64,000 nt of DNA from Aculops lycopersici (taxonomy: Eukaryota; Arthropoda; Arachnida; Trombidiformes; Eriophyidae): assembly GCA_015350385.1 (NCBI GenBank), contig WNKI01000001.1, forward strand, positions 1,481,870 through 1,545,869. The letters are read 5' to 3'. Every line of letters begins with the position of its first letter. Position 1 is the stretch's first letter. This document shows, one piece after another, positions 31,229 through 44,534 of the stretch. The notes beneath the pieces were generated by a model. It did not search any database and had not been told where the DNA came from. It was given only the letters and a program-made list of their open reading frames with translations. The position numbers and the translations under genes are program-made.

Positions 31229-33322
31229 CCCTTGAGCAAGTGGGTCCGTCGACTGACGGCTTTATTTTGGTGGCAGATTTTTGCCCCCGATGGCCGAGCA
31301 AAGATTTCCTTTTGAACTGGCATCAGTTTGCTGTTGGTGGCGAGGACGGTGGCGCAGTTCTAGTAAGTTATCCGCTGCATAGCAACTACCACCTGCTCAG
31401 TGTAGCCGGTGGTTGGTGGTTGCTTGAGTTACCCGTGAAGAGTAGGAGGAGCAAAGAGGAGAGTACTAATGGCCAGTCTAGTCTAAAGTTGGTGGCCACT
31501 GAGGGCAAATAAACTCTGCTCCTCGCACAATTGGCAAACCAGTCGCCCTCAACGACTTCCGGTCGGACAAAATGATCATGAGTTTTTCCTCTCTACTCTT
31601 CTCTCCTCTAGCTTCTAGTTCTAATCAATTGTTCGATTGGTTTAGCAGTTTGCGTTCTGAGCCGATAGATTGACTCCTACTTTCGCGAATGGGGCAATTA
31701 AATGAATTGATTCTTGAAAAAGAAGAAGCTTCTTTCTCCCTCTCCCTCTCCTTCTTTTCGATAAGCTCGCTGACTTACTAAATCCAGAGGCCGATAAGTT
31801 CCTATCCATTAACGGTTGGGTCACCTTGTCTAGAAACCCCCCGGTAATTGAGGCGAGGTAGTTCAGAAACGCAAAGTAAAGCAAATTAAAGTAAAGTAGA
31901 GCAAGGTAAAGAGGGCGACAAAGTGAAAGATTTCAACTAAAGGTGTGTCCAAGTTGAACGGAAGACGCCCAAGAGCAAGGCGAACGTGACACTCCAATTG
32001 TCGGCTGATTGATGAGGCGCAAACTACTGAGCAGGGATTTGACTCTAACTAGCAAACTCGCCACTTGCGTTTAGATTAAGAGCAAGCAGACACAAACTAC
32101 TACAAGAAGATGGTAGATGTGTAAGATGGACTTACGCGTGCGATGACCACTAAACTGGCCTTAGGAAAGGTAAACAAAGTGACGGCAAACAAGTAGTTGG
32201 GTGCGCGGGGGCAATCAATTGTGTTGATCACGTGCGCAGTGGCAGCTAGCACCGCGGCCGAACTCTCGGTCCTCACTTCTACCTGGCGAGCAAATGTGTA
32301 CAAGCGGCGATAAAAACAATGTCCTTTGTAGTAGCAACCATTAGGTAGTGGTTGTTTCGGAGGTAGCGGTGCGCTGCGACGCAACACACCTGTTAATGCC
32401 GAGTGTGTCTATTTGCTAATGTACGCTTCAGTGGATACCTCAACTGATCTGTGCATCTCTGACCTTGAAAAGCTGGTTCATGTTGTTATTGTTGTTGTTG
32501 TTGTTATTCTTGTTTTTGTTTTTATTTTTTATTCCAGTAATGCAGAAAGAAATATATAAAGGATCAGTTCACATAACAAGATTGGACATTATCTCTGCTC
32601 GCTGCTCGCAAGTCACCCGGAAGTAGCGCTAAACGACAATGTCTTAATTGGATCCCGATCTCATTTTATCACCCCTTTATTTGTTGCGTTGCCATCCCAC
32701 TAGCCCGTACATTGTCGGGGGAAACACATTGTCCCATTGTATTTTCCCCGATTTCTTCTCTCTCGTGTAGTGTCCGACTGCTTCCTCTACCCGTTATTTG
32801 GTTTAAGTTTGAGTTTTCATTTTGATCCGTCTGAATCCAACACAACGAACCAAATGGTCTCAAAAGAAACAGAGAGCCCGAGAGCTAGACCTCTCGACGG
32901 CAGCAAATCCAATAAAAAGTCCCGCTAGTCCACTGGGCAACAATAGAATGGAGTCGAATCGAACGGAGTGGAAAGGAATGCAACGGATTGAGATAAGATC
33001 GAGGGCAAGGTTTCGTCCAAAGTTCAATGGCAGCAAGTGTAGTAACAGCAGCAGCAGCAAGCAAATCGATGGTCTCATTGTCTTGCTATTTATCTTTCCA
33101 CCAACAGGCGCGCCACTCTTCCCGCTTACTTTCTGTAGAGGAGCGTTCGCAAGCAAACTCCTCAAGTAACGGCCAGTGATATTGCAACATGCACAAGGAG
33201 TAGAATCGATCGGCATCGCTAGTGGCTATCGTAATTGTTAGTGGTAGTGGTCGTGCGATGGACTCTCACTCTTTGTCGCGATAACCAGTCCTCGTACAAA
33301 TCCCTCCTCCCAAAAAAGAGAG

Positions 33323-33435
33323 NNNNNNNNNNNNNNNNNNNNNNNNNNNNNNNNNNNNNNNNNNNNNNNNNNNNNNNNNNNNNNNNNNNNNNNNNNNNNN
33401 NNNNNNNNNNNNNNNNNNNNNNNNNNNNNNNNNNN
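33323..33435. other. Assembly gap (113 N) inside a GA-rich tract
   Basis: The run of N is flanked by AAAAAGAGAG on the left and AGAGAGAGAGAG on the right. The missing sequence is probably a GA microsatellite that the assembly could not resolve. Frames that cross it are meaningless. Confidence 0.97.
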
Positions 33436-34392
33436 AGAGAGAGAGAGGGAACGAGGGAACGACAAGAGGCCAACGAACTTGAAACTCGAGCCACGACCAC
33501 TTGTATTCTATCCGCGTTGCCACTGCTCTCCTCTCTTCTCCTCGCTTCCGTTGGTTCAACTTGAGGCCGCCGCTAGGCACTTTGCGCGCTTGGTAACAAC
33601 GAGTTCACGAAACTGCGATACGACTAACACCATTTCCACGGCTTGGGGCGACAAAGTGTCGGCAGGCACACAACCACTTGCATAGAGTTTTAGCTAGCGC
33701 AGAATGCGATAATTATAATTGAATCTCGGGAGCCCACGGTGGCCGTCTTCGTCGCTGCTGCCACTTTGACTTTACTCTCGCTTCCTCTCGCTTGCGTCGT
33801 TGTTGGCTCTCCTCCCTGTCGTTGTTGTCTTCGTTGTCTCGTACAGGTATATTAATGGCGTAACTTGCGTAAAAATCCCGTAACCACCGTCGCCACTAAG
33901 AAAACCGAGCGACGAGCACCGCAAGTTGCACCAACGAGAAGAGAGAAGCATAGAGAGAACCAACGCAGTGCTCCAATCGCATATAGGCACTGTAACTGTG
34001 TATCTATTCAGCAAATTACTATTGACGACAGGTAAAACGAGCAACGACGCCAGGGTTACGGTGTTGAGATTCTGAGCAGAGACATTAGTCAGTTTCAGTG
34101 TTGCAAATTGTAGCAACTCAAACGAGTGAGGAAGCCAACTCAAGGTCAAAGGCAAATGTCAATTACCGTATTGCTGTTGCTGATATGTGCTGCTAGCTAT
34201 GTGACTGCTTACTTGGTTGGCTGGCAAGTCGATTGGCTAGCCAGCTGGTGATTTCCTGTCAGCAGCTGAGCCTCGAGTGTGGCAAGGATTTAGATGCGTG
34301 GTCGTGACTTTGCTTTCGATGAGCGGAAAAAAGGAGAGTATCATTCCCCCTCTTGGTAGTCCTGCCAACCAAGTTGACCCATTAGCGCCCAT

Positions 34393-34433
34393 CAAGGAGC
34401 CGAGCGGGTCAATATTGACCCGCTCGCTCCTTG
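34393..34433. repeat. 41-nt inverted repeat with no spacer, 26-bp perfect core
   Basis: Bases 34401-34413 (CGAGCGGGTCAAT) are exactly complementary to 34414-34426. With a one-base bulge (C at 34400) the arms extend by CAAGGAG (34393-34399) against CTCCTTG (34427-34433), giving 20 paired bases. A second palindrome, ATCAATATTGAT, lies at 34442-34453 and shares the core TCAATATTGA. Confidence 0.92.
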
Positions 34434-37400
34434 TTGGTGATATCAATATTGATGCTTTCCCTTCCTTTCTCTCTTTCTCGCCTGCAGTTTTGCAACGAGT
34501 CGGCAAGTCCAGTTTGGTTTCAACAGGAAGGAGAGAGATGCAGTTGGCTTGGGAAAATCTATACTCTCGCTCTAACTAGACGTTAGTGACAACAGGGACG
34601 ACGACGACATCAATTGCGATGATGACTAGTGTGATGACGAGGCGGAAGAGCCAATTTGATGGCCACCACTTCTGCCGCCAGCGGTCAACTAACTACTGAG
34701 TGGGAGTTTATGCCACAATGAGACAAGCAAGCGCCAGCGAGAAATCACTCATTCGCCTTGGCAACTTGTCGCCGTCGTCATTGCCTCTGTCTTTAGTTTT
34801 ATCGCTGACTTAATCGGCGACGTCTTCGTCTCTTTTAGGCGGCAAGCCCACCAACTTGGCGAAAATCCAAACCGGAAATGGGAGCTAAAAACTGCTCAGT
34901 GGTGTACAGAATGGAGAGTCGCCAAGCTAACGACACGCCTCCGACTCCCGCTCACCGCGCACTAATGTGCATTTGGTGGCTAGCTTGCCAATTTAATAGA
35001 CCAGCTGGCGCCAGGATGGGGAAGTGGAGGCAAAAGTCCACGCTAGCAAAAAGTTGCGGCTGTTGCAGCAACAAAGAAGCCAATTGACAGCTTAAGAAAA
35101 CACTTTTTTACTGCATTAAACTGTAGACGAGACCATTGAAGCTCAGCAAAATCTCGGCCCCCGGAAGTTGGGTGTCACATCATGAGCAAGAGGCTTTTTC
35201 CCTCTGCCGTTTAGTGACAGGCCAGATGGTGGGTATCAATTGAGAGTTAGACACTAATTAGAGCTTCAAGTCGCCAAGTTGGTGAGGATTCTTCAGCCAG
35301 TAAGTCAGTCATTTGGTTGGTGAGTCAATCAATAAAACCGTTCGAGTGCAATAATCGCGAACTTGCCGCAGCCGATTAAGCCACGGTTCAAGTGACGAGT
35401 TTATTATTATAACCACTCGTCAGCTAGTTTCGTCTAACTCGGTCGAGGAGAGTCATTGGAAAAGGGAGCAGAATTTGATATATGGCACAAAGGGGAATTC
35501 AAGTTGGTCCAAAAATAGAACTCAATGATCAAACTCAATTTCCTCTCTTTCTTTAACTTTGTCTCTTCTTTTATCTATCCCTTTCACTCACAAATTTAAT
35601 TTGATGGGAGGTATTTCACATTTCGTTGTTCATCTGCTGACATTGGAAGCAGCACACATAAACTTAAATCGGTTGGACGCGAGACTCAGCTCTCCAAATG
35701 ATAAAAATAGCGACAACAATAGCAAGTGCAATTTTCCAACCAATCGATCTATTATCGCAAGTGAGCTGATCCAACGGACATCATTAATAACTAAATTCGA
35801 ATATCATTTCTGTCTGTCTCTCTCCCTCTCTTTCTCTCTCAGTGTTGGTGTGTAAGAAATCTTCAGCTCAAATATGAAGAAGAGGAAGGAGAAGAACAAG
35901 TCCAATGTGAAAGCTCGCCCACTAATGCTAGATTTGTGTGCCTTCTGTATGTTGTGAGTCGGCATGTAATTGAAATCGCCGAGCAGTGTATCGAAAGAGT
36001 TGTACAACAAGAGTGAGCCTCAAGGTCAGCGACGTCACGTGTCAAGGTCGGTGGTTGCTGTGTTCTGTTTCTTGGATCCGAGTGCCACAATATGAAGGAT
36101 AAGAGCAGTAGCAACTAAGTATACAACAGAATGACGAATCTTGTTGTTTCTTTTCTCCCATGATCCTCAATGGAAACAATCTCGTCAAGAACAAGCGAGT
36201 CGGCAAGCACGGTATCCGTATCGGTAACATGGCCGCGAGATGAGGCGACCAATGCGAAGCGTTGGCTGTGCCAACCGATTGTGAGCTTGCAACAACCACC
36301 GAGTAACCACCAACTTAATCGCATTCTCTCTAGAGTCCAAACCGAACAGCGACCCAAACCAATTGGCGAGCTCGCAACTTGACCTCGCTGCGGTGGCGCC
36401 GCTGCTGGTGGTGCCTACGGTGGCTACACTAACGGGCCTCACCTTAAGCTCAGCGGAAACCGTGCGGCTCCTGCCAAAGTGAGATCTCGTCGCTCGTTAT
36501 GGATTGGCTCGTGTTGTGCACAGTGTAGCGAAAGTGGTGGATAGAACAAGTTGAAACAAGCTCGCCATTTGATCAGATGAAAGCACTCAATCGCTGGACC
36601 ATCACTCCCATAGCAGCAACGGTAGCGGCGGCGGCGCCATTGCTGTGCTTGTGGTTGTCGGCGCCATACAAGTTGCAAGCCAACAACCTGTTTGTTTCAA
36701 TTGTCCTCCACTTTCCATTGCTCACTTTACCAACTAAATGGTAAATAGGCAATAGCGGGGCCGATAGAGAGAAAGAAGAAAAAACAAGTTGAAATAACAA
36801 TAATAATAATAGTAATAACAGTCATAATCTATTCCCATTTATCGTGAGCGTTAGCGCGCGTCACACTTACACACAAAATAACGCGCACTCACTAATTCCC
36901 TTGTTCTCGCTGGCCAACTCAAGTTAAGTTGGTGCGAGCGGGACGGGAAATAGAAGGTACTACGCCTAGACCGATCCGCCAAGACTACCGCCGCAGAAGT
37001 TGAATGAAGGTCAAGTTTCGAGCAGTGGAACGAGACGAAACCTGTGCACTGGTAAGACCGAAAACGGGCCGAAAGTCGTTACTCTTCTGAAGCTGCAACC
37101 GCGGCGTCGGCCGCACAATTCGCGTTCGCTCTCTTTCAGTCTATCGAATGAAAGTAGTTGTCATTATTATTAATGCCAATTGGAGTTGCTCCTGCCGCTT
37201 AGTGGGTCGACTGTTTGGTTTGCAGGTAACTTGGTTGGTGTTTCAACCAACATTCGATTCGCAATGCGAGTTTAATCCATTGTTTGGCTCATAGGAACGT
37301 CAAAGACACACAAGACACATACACACAAACTCCACCGACCAGACTGATTGTGTCCATCTGCTGGCGGCACAGTCGAGTGGTTGCTACTTCCGATGCGTTG

Positions 37401-37894
37401 TCCTAATGGCATGTAAATTCCCTCTCGCTCGTCTCGCTGCTGCTGCTTCCCCCGCTAGGATTTAGTTTACCAAGTGGTGCTTGCGAGTATAGTAGTTGCC
37501 ATTGCTTAAATCGATTTCTTGAGCTCAACTTGGCTCAAGGTCAATGGATGGCGAGCGACGCCATCGTTTGCCAATAGAGATGCTGGCGGAAAAGGAGGGA
37601 GGAGAGCTCAATCTAGTTCCGTTCGTGGGCTTGGATTAGCCGACTGAACATGAGAGATTCTTTGTTCTTGCTCAGACGACTTCCGGTTGGTGGCGATAGC
37701 TGACGATGGCTGTCGAGTTTTGACAGATTGGCAAATGACTTACAAGTTAGTTTGCCCTTCGATTCGGGGCCACAAGCTTAAGGAAGTATAAAATTGTCGC
37801 CTTTCCCAGAGGCTATCTCACTTTTTCTGCCACTGCTGCTGCTGTTGCTGCTCAAGATCAAGTAAGCAATCAGCGTGCGTGCAAAGCGAAAGTT

Positions 37895-37916
37895 ACCTGT
37901 GCGAATGAGCACAGGT
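37895..37916. repeat. Short hairpin
   Basis: ACCTGTGC (37895-37902) pairs with GCACAGGT (37909-37916) around a 6-nt loop. Both arms contain an ACCTG/CAGGT E-box-like half, so it may equally be two oppositely oriented protein sites. Confidence 0.6.
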
Positions 37917-40900
37917 TAAAACCGACCACCAAGCAAGACCAGTCGCTTGTCGTTTACAGTTTGCTGGTTGGCCGGCTAGTGGCCATTGGCGTTTCATACG
38001 CGTCATGATTGCGCAATCACGCTGTTGGCCAAATGACCATCAAACGGCCGCTACTACTAATGCTGCTGTTCGTCGAAACCTTTGGAAGTTCAACGTAAAC
38101 CTGCCAAATTTTCTCTCTCCTCCCCCCGCCGCCGACCAAGTATATTTCCTCTCGCTTATCTGACTCGTCTCATCTGGCACTCAATTTTGTTGTCCGCCGC
38201 CGGCGGCCAGCTCAAATTTACCGGAGCGGTCGGTAAGTCGGTCGGTCGGACGTAAGAAGGAGTAAACATTCTTTCGCAACCGCCAGCCCATCGGCGTTTA
38301 TCTCGGCCGGAACCCGGCGACATTGGCCCGCTTGCGGGGCTATCAAAATTTTTGGTGCTTCGACAACAATAGCAACAATGGTGGCAACAACAACAACCAC
38401 GACCACCACCAAAACTACGACGATGACTGCACTGGCCAACCGGCCGGCTAAACGCAAACTTCACGCTCGAGTGCCGCTCTCAAATCAGGCGATAAAATTG
38501 GCTTTCGCTGCTGCAGTTGGACGAGGCGAGGGCCCTTCAACTTTCCTCGACTCGACCCGCGAGCCACGACTAGTGGCGGTGGTAGTGATGGCCACTGGTT
38601 CAGGTTCGGATTTGGGGGGGGACGGTACCTCGCGCTTGCAGGTGCATATACGTGTTTTTGTATTTATGCGCGAAGAGAAGAAACTCAACTCTCAACTTGA
38701 GGATGCCAACGGAGATGGCGGCCAGAGAAACTCATCCATCTAGTGCACGAGTACTGCCGCTAGCTAACAAGTAGTAGCTTGCCAAGTTTCGCTGCCAACA
38801 GGGGCAACCTGATCTCAATGTGCACATAGCTCCGTTTCTTGCGCCGAGCTAAAGTCACAAACGAACTGACATTTAGATGGCAATCAGTGGCTTCCGGTTG
38901 CGAGTTGAATTGCTCCACCGGTTTTTTGCTTATTGAAAACGACCAGGGGGAGGGGGCAAGAAGATATGACGAGAGTTGGTGTTGCTTGCGGTGAAGTTGG
39001 CTAGCGAGGAGAGAAGCTGCTATCGCTCATCCATCTTTCACGTGACTATTTTTTCGTTGGTTTCCTCATCTGAATTGTAGGCGGATTCAAGTGTCACAGC
39101 GACATGACTTTTTTACCTCGTTGGTCTCCTTTTGGTTTTCGAGAAATACAGACAGAGTTTACCTTGCGGAGTTAGAGATGGGAAAATTTTGCGCTAGATC
39201 AACGAAACAACATCACGAAAATAACTAGTCACTAAACTGGAAGAGCTGATTCAGCACCAACAGTAAATGGTCTCCCCCGCCCTCTTGGTTGCGGTGGACC
39301 ACCGAAGCAGCGGCGTTTACACAAATAAGCATTGCACTCATCATGCTGGCCGCTCATTGGCGAGCGAGAGGTGGTTAGCTGGGTTGCTCTATTTGAATCT
39401 AACAGCAAGCTCAAGGTTACGATTCGCTTAAAAGCAAATGTAGCCAACGAGTGACAAGCGGAACCAGCGAAACGAGATGAAACTCTCTACTCTGGCGACG
39501 ACGCCGGCGCCGGCGCCGATGCCGACAACGATCATGCAACTACCTGCTTTTTTGCTGACCAACGGCGATCGCTATGAAGTAATAGTAGCTGCCGTTGATG
39601 TTGTAGTAGTGGTACTAGTTGTTTTTGTTACGTTTTCTATACACCAACAAATCCAACACTACTCCTCGCGCTCCAGGTGAGTGATGGCCTAGTGCACGCA
39701 CCTGGCTACCGGCCGGCAAAGTGGCTGGGTGCGCAACATCAAACTTGTAAATCCGCTTAGGGCTCTCCGGTTGTTTGGAAAAACTCAACTAAACTCGGCG
39801 AGTTCTAGAATTACAAGTAGCTGGCGTGTAGGTTTTAGGCTAGTTTTCCGCCTGCCCGCCCCGACGACGCCAACGCCGACCCCTTTGCTGGAAACTAGCG
39901 GCAAAACTTCGTCGAGTTTGATTACTTGGGGGAGACCAAAAGGGAAACGCGCTCGTGTGCAGGTATATTTTTGTTTGTGAATATATGTGAGTTGAGCACA
40001 TAAACTCGTTAACGGCGGCCGCCACGACGACGACGACTATTGCGCTTTGTTTTCGTGCTTCCCTTTCTCGTGGGCGGAATTGATCTTCGCAAAAAATAAT
40101 TTCCTTGCCTGTCGACGACGACGATGAGGCAACAGAATCGCCTTTCGATGGCTCAACTAGGCGAGTTGCCTTCATAAATATAGCTCCTGTCTCCATCGCC
40201 AAAAGTTTGACCGGTGCTTCAGGAAATCAACACCAAGTTGGTTCATTCTTCTCAATTAGATGGCGGGGTTTTACGCCTCCACTTCGCAATCAATCGCTGC
40301 TACCATCATGCAATGATATGGAGAATTTGATCCCCAATCTGCTTAACCCTTTGCGACCTGTGATCGCCATTGAAACTGCTAAGCGCTTGTGAGAGACAAT
40401 TTTTCCCTCAAGAATCCTGCATAGAAAAGTGCGCGTTTCTTTTCGACGTTGTTCCAACTCTAATTCGCTCTAACACTTTCGCTTCCTCTTCCGCTTTCAC
40501 GTGATTTCCCGCTTCCGCTTGATGGGACCCCGAATTGTGTATGCGGCTCGTCGTCTTCGTCTTCGTTGCCGCCGCCACGCAGCGGTCTTGACGCTATCGT
40601 CTTAGCAGCAGAGGCGGTGGCGAGCGCATAGCGACTTGCACTTGCAGTGCGCTCGCTGGGTGCACACAACGCTGGGCGCGTTTCCATTCCACCGCCCAAA
40701 AAGCCTTTGTGGAGGCGCACCGCTCGACGACGCGTCGCGTTGAGTCGACATTTGCAGCCCAGCGATGCGCGAGACCAGAAACCATCTCGAGCTTAGCAAA
40801 GTTAGCTTGGCAAAAAAACTAGAGAAAAAGAGTTCGAAAGAAAATTTGTTCGACAACATAGCAAGTCTTGAATGTTTTGTGTCGCTGTAGGTTTTCTTGG

Positions 40901-42171
40901 TGGGGTGTTTATGTTGTATCTAGATCAGCGTAAAAGAAAGACCACTGATTCAACAGAAGAGGGAAGAGCGAGAGCCACTCAACAATAACTAGGACAGTAA
41001 AGCGAAAGTAAAACAAAAGTCAGGAAACGACGAGCGAGAATAAAGTAGCAACAACCGGGACAAGAGCGACATAATAAATAACAACAGTAATAATCATAAT
41101 ACATTGCAACTTTCCCTCTCTCCCTCCCTCTCTTCCTGACTGACTCTCGCCTTTCAATCTACGAGCTAATGGCAATTGCAAGCCATCGATATTGAACATC
41201 AAGAGACAACAACTTGTAATTTATATTCACAAGTCACACGTTGCAACGGCCAGAAACTTGAACTATCGGCAACAACAGCGGCAAAACTGGCAGCCAACAT
41301 TTTGTAGCTCTATCGCCATGATCTCAACAAAATCCACATATTCACTTATTCGAAGAGAAATATAAATCACCAGAATTTCAGCTAAAAAGTTTGTTGATCT
41401 GTTGATTAGCTAGTAGAGCCTAAGCAAAAGGGTTATCTGCTCGTCAGTTTAGAGAGTTGTGGCACTTTTTGGATTGACGCACATTGCAATTCTGAAGCCA
41501 CCGAAAGACGTCAAACAAATCTTGGCGAACCTTCAGAGGTAAAAAACGAGTTTTGCTTGATGTTCACCTGTCCTGTGACATTCACTTCTTTCTAATAATA
41601 ATTATTATTTCTACTACCAATGTTGCTGCTGCTGCTGCTGTCAGGACACTTGCACTTCTGAGGTTGACAACATCAAAAGCGCTGGCATTATTAATAGCAC
41701 CCTGCTCATTGTATGATAGTATTAATCATTAAACAAACAGAAACAATTACATGTCAGAATTTTCAACACGCGAATGAGTCATTCCAATAACAACAACAAC
41801 AACACAACGCGCGACCACGTTTCATAGATCCCGTTAGGAAAGCAAAATTTTTGCTCAGAGCTTTGTTACTATTACATACAAATTAACCTATCACTGTTAA
41901 TTTTATTGAGAGAATATTAGATAATCAAATAAATTAACTTAGCGATAACTTACCCAGAAAGATCATAAAATTTATATTCTAAGAGATCCGGCCGTCATCA
42001 TCGTGGTCGAAATTTTTAAACAGAAATAATAACGACTCCTGTCAAGATTATAAACAACAACGTCAAAATCAATTCAATCATAGAAGCAAGATATTCTAAC
42101 GATCTTGTTGTAATCACACATATTCTAATATTTCAATCAATTACTCTTATCGAATCAGATAAAATATTATC

Positions 42172-44505
42172 ATGGACAACACTAACAAGCAGCCAACCAA
42201 CGATGGAAGTCAAGACGAGGACGTGGAGGACTCGCCTCCGAAGATTCCCTACCGTCGCGATAGAACTCCCTCGATTGTTGTGCAATCCTTGGGTTTATCA
42301 TTCAACAAGGACTCAAATATAACAGAATCCATTGAGCTAACTGGTGACGACGAAGAGGAAGACTTAAGTCGTAATTCAAATTCTAGCGAGGTTTCGGATC
42401 CAAAGAGCTCAACTAGTGGCATTGATGATGCACAAGGGAATGTTCAAAATATTGGTCTCGACTCGTCGGGTGGATCCGCAAAGGGCTCTTCAAATTCCTT
42501 ACAGTCCCCTGGTGGAGGTGCAAGTCTAAGTCCAATTGGCGGAGGCAAATCGAACCTTGTAAAACCATCAGGAGGTCCCAATTTGATTGCAAGCACCAAT
42601 AGGCGTCTGAGTTTGAATATTGGCACTACGGCGCCCAGACGACAATCGCTCACAGTTGAGGGACTATCGTCTTTTGTCAAACCCCAATTGAAGCAACAAG
42701 CCCAGCCAAAACAGGAAACATATTCAGGCGGCAATGCAACAGGTTCACTTAGAAACAAGGTTTCCTTAGCGCCAGGTTACTCGCTGATGGGTTGGATAAA
42801 GTTGACGAATGAAGACGTAGATCTTGCAGGTAATAAGGGGAAGATTATGGAAGTTTCATCAGACGAACTAGCTAAGCATAATACTAAGGAGGATTGTTGG
42901 ATCGCACTTAGGGGTCAGGTGTATAATGTTACTAGATATCTCGACTATCATCCAGGTGGACCCGATGAGATTATGCGCAGTGCTGGCGGTGACGCAACAG
43001 ATCTCTTCAACGAGGTACACAGATGGATCAACTACCCGGTTATCCTGGCCAAGTGTCTGATTGGACCCTACAAGGCTGACTCGCCCTTAACCCCGACTGG
43101 CCGTGCTAACTTCAAGACTATGACTGAGAGCAAATCATCAATCGATACAAAGACCATTGATGGAAATGAGACCAAAACAACAAACAGGAAAGACCCAACT
43201 GTCGCCAGAAAGGCACCTAGGCGTCAATCTATTGCGCTAACAGTTCCCGAAACAAATCATTATAACGAGTTACTTTTGCATAACAATTCTACCACCAACT
43301 TAAATCAAGTTCAACAACCACCAACTTATGTGATTATGCAAGATAAATCTTGCATCAAAATCAAGATTCAAGATTTGAAAACATTGCCACTAATTAGAGC
43401 TAGACACCTCATTTGTGATCTAAATGCAAACATGGAATTGCATCTATCTATTATATTATCAATGGATTGGCTCTACAGGGTCCATTTGAGATTCCAGCAA
43501 CCAATTGAGGAACATTTCACAGCAAGTCTATCGAATGATGATAGGACGATAACTATATTATTGAACAAGAGGGAGCAGTCAATTTGGAACAAGATTGGCA
43601 CTTCATTGGATTTAAATGATTCGTTATGTGAAATGAACTTAGCCGACAAGTTCTTTAGACCATGTCAGTTGGCTAGTAAGAAACGATTGACACATGATAC
43701 CTACCTGTTTGAGTTTAAATTAGATCAGACTCTCATGTATGTGCCTATCGGTTGGCATGTTCTAATGCGCGAGTATTCATGTTCCACGATTAAACCGCGA
43801 CAACAGAAAGATAATTTGGATGAGAATTCAGAAAACTTTAACCAAGATGATCGGGTATTTAAGAACTATACGCCAGTTTTACAAACCATATTAGACAATG
43901 ATGGGCAAACAGACGAATCGGGTTTCATGGATCGACTTCATTTCATAATCAAGATCTATCCTGAGGGTCTATTAACAACCAAGTTGAATTCATTACAGGT
44001 GGGTGATTATATTGAAATTAGTGATTATCAATATGTTGATTTTAATGTTGAACAAGAGATCATGACACCAAAGCATTGGTTCTTGTTTGCTGCCGGAACG
44101 GGGATAACTCCGTTCTGTAGAACAATCTCCTACTTGTTAAGCCAAAGTGAGGAGAATGTCAAGTCAGTGACATTGGTATTTTATAACAAAACTCAAGAGG
44201 ATATTATCCTGAAGGATGAATTTGACAAACTTGCGGAGGATCAGACCAACAAACGATTCAAGGTTCACTATATATTATCCAATGAGCCAATATCAAATGG
44301 CAAGGCGGAGGGCGGTGGAAGCAGTAGTAGTTGGCAAGGTGAGAGGGGAAGAATCCAGAAAGAGCAGGTGGCCAAGTTATTAGATAGCCATAATCCTGAC
44401 GAGGTGCGTTTGTTGGCTTGCGGGCCTAGACCTTTTACTCAGTTGGCCAAGACCATTGCTGCCGACTTGAATCTTGCTGAAAAGTTGCATGTATTTCATG
44501 GCTAG
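42172..44505 (+). CDS. CYB5R4: Cytochrome b5 reductase 4 (Ncb5or)
   Basis: The product has 777 residues (human 521) in one exon. The first 195 residues are disordered, Ser/Gly-rich and extra. From about 196, LAPGYSLMGWIKLTNEDVDL matches the lead-in seen in human CYB5R4. The cytochrome b5 domain (about 224-300) has HPGG with haem-ligand His 261 and VHRW with His 283. A CS/p23-like domain lies at about 384-475. The reductase part starts at about 490 (FFRPCQLASK) and has KNYTPV (about 564, flavin), AAGTGITPF (about 640, NAD(P)H) and LACGPRPF (about 748), ending LHVFHG. A 25-residue hydrophilic insert precedes KNYTP. The enzyme is a soluble or ER-associated flavohaemoprotein that passes NAD(P)H electrons to haem or cytochrome c, and it is linked to ER stress and fatty-acid desaturation. 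Its stop lies only 29 bp from that of the opposing Snapin-like gene. Confidence 0.96.
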   Translation: MDNTNKQPTNDGSQDEDVEDSPPKIPYRRDRTPSIVVQSLGLSFNKDSNITESIELTGDDEEEDLSRNSNSSEVSDPKSSTSGIDDAQGNVQNIGLDSSGGSAKGSSNSLQSPGGGASLSPIGGGKSNLVKPSGGPNLIASTNRRLSLNIGTTAPRRQSLTVEGLSSFVKPQLKQQAQPKQETYSGGNATGSLRNKVSLAPGYSLMGWIKLTNEDVDLAGNKGKIMEVSSDELAKHNTKEDCWIALRGQVYNVTRYLDYHPGGPDEIMRSAGGDATDLFNEVHRWINYPVILAKCLIGPYKADSPLTPTGRANFKTMTESKSSIDTKTIDGNETKTTNRKDPTVARKAPRRQSIALTVPETNHYNELLLHNNSTTNLNQVQQPPTYVIMQDKSCIKIKIQDLKTLPLIRARHLICDLNANMELHLSIILSMDWLYRVHLRFQQPIEEHFTASLSNDDRTITILLNKREQSIWNKIGTSLDLNDSLCEMNLADKFFRPCQLASKKRLTHDTYLFEFKLDQTLMYVPIGWHVLMREYSCSTIKPRQQKDNLDENSENFNQDDRVFKNYTPVLQTILDNDGQTDESGFMDRLHFIIKIYPEGLLTTKLNSLQVGDYIEISDYQYVDFNVEQEIMTPKHWFLFAAGTGITPFCRTISYLLSQSEENVKSVTLVFYNKTQEDIILKDEFDKLAEDQTNKRFKVHYILSNEPISNGKAEGGGSSSSWQGERGRIQKEQVAKLLDSHNPDEVRLLACGPRPFTQLAKTIAADLNLAEKLHVFHG

Positions 44506-44534
44506 ATGACGAGGTGAGGGATAACCATTTCCAA

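Larger units (their letters stand above)
24598..42171. other. 17.6-kb gene-poor region with many palindromes and short repeats
   Basis: No frame resembles a known protein, and I found no convincing splice-linked exons. The stretch holds GA/CT runs, pentamer-like tracts, a 113-base gap, perfect palindromes and hairpins (listed separately), and dispersed TTGGCAAGCTAGC and ACTTCCGG motifs. AT-rich sequence from about 41.7 to 42.17 kb leads into the CYB5R4 start and is probably its 5' untranslated region. The rest may be regulatory DNA or large 5' introns. Non-coding RNA genes cannot be excluded. Confidence 0.55.

Noticed and set aside
33219..33580. Several frames crossing the N gap
   Set aside because: They are translations of unknown bases flanked by GA repeats and have no meaning.
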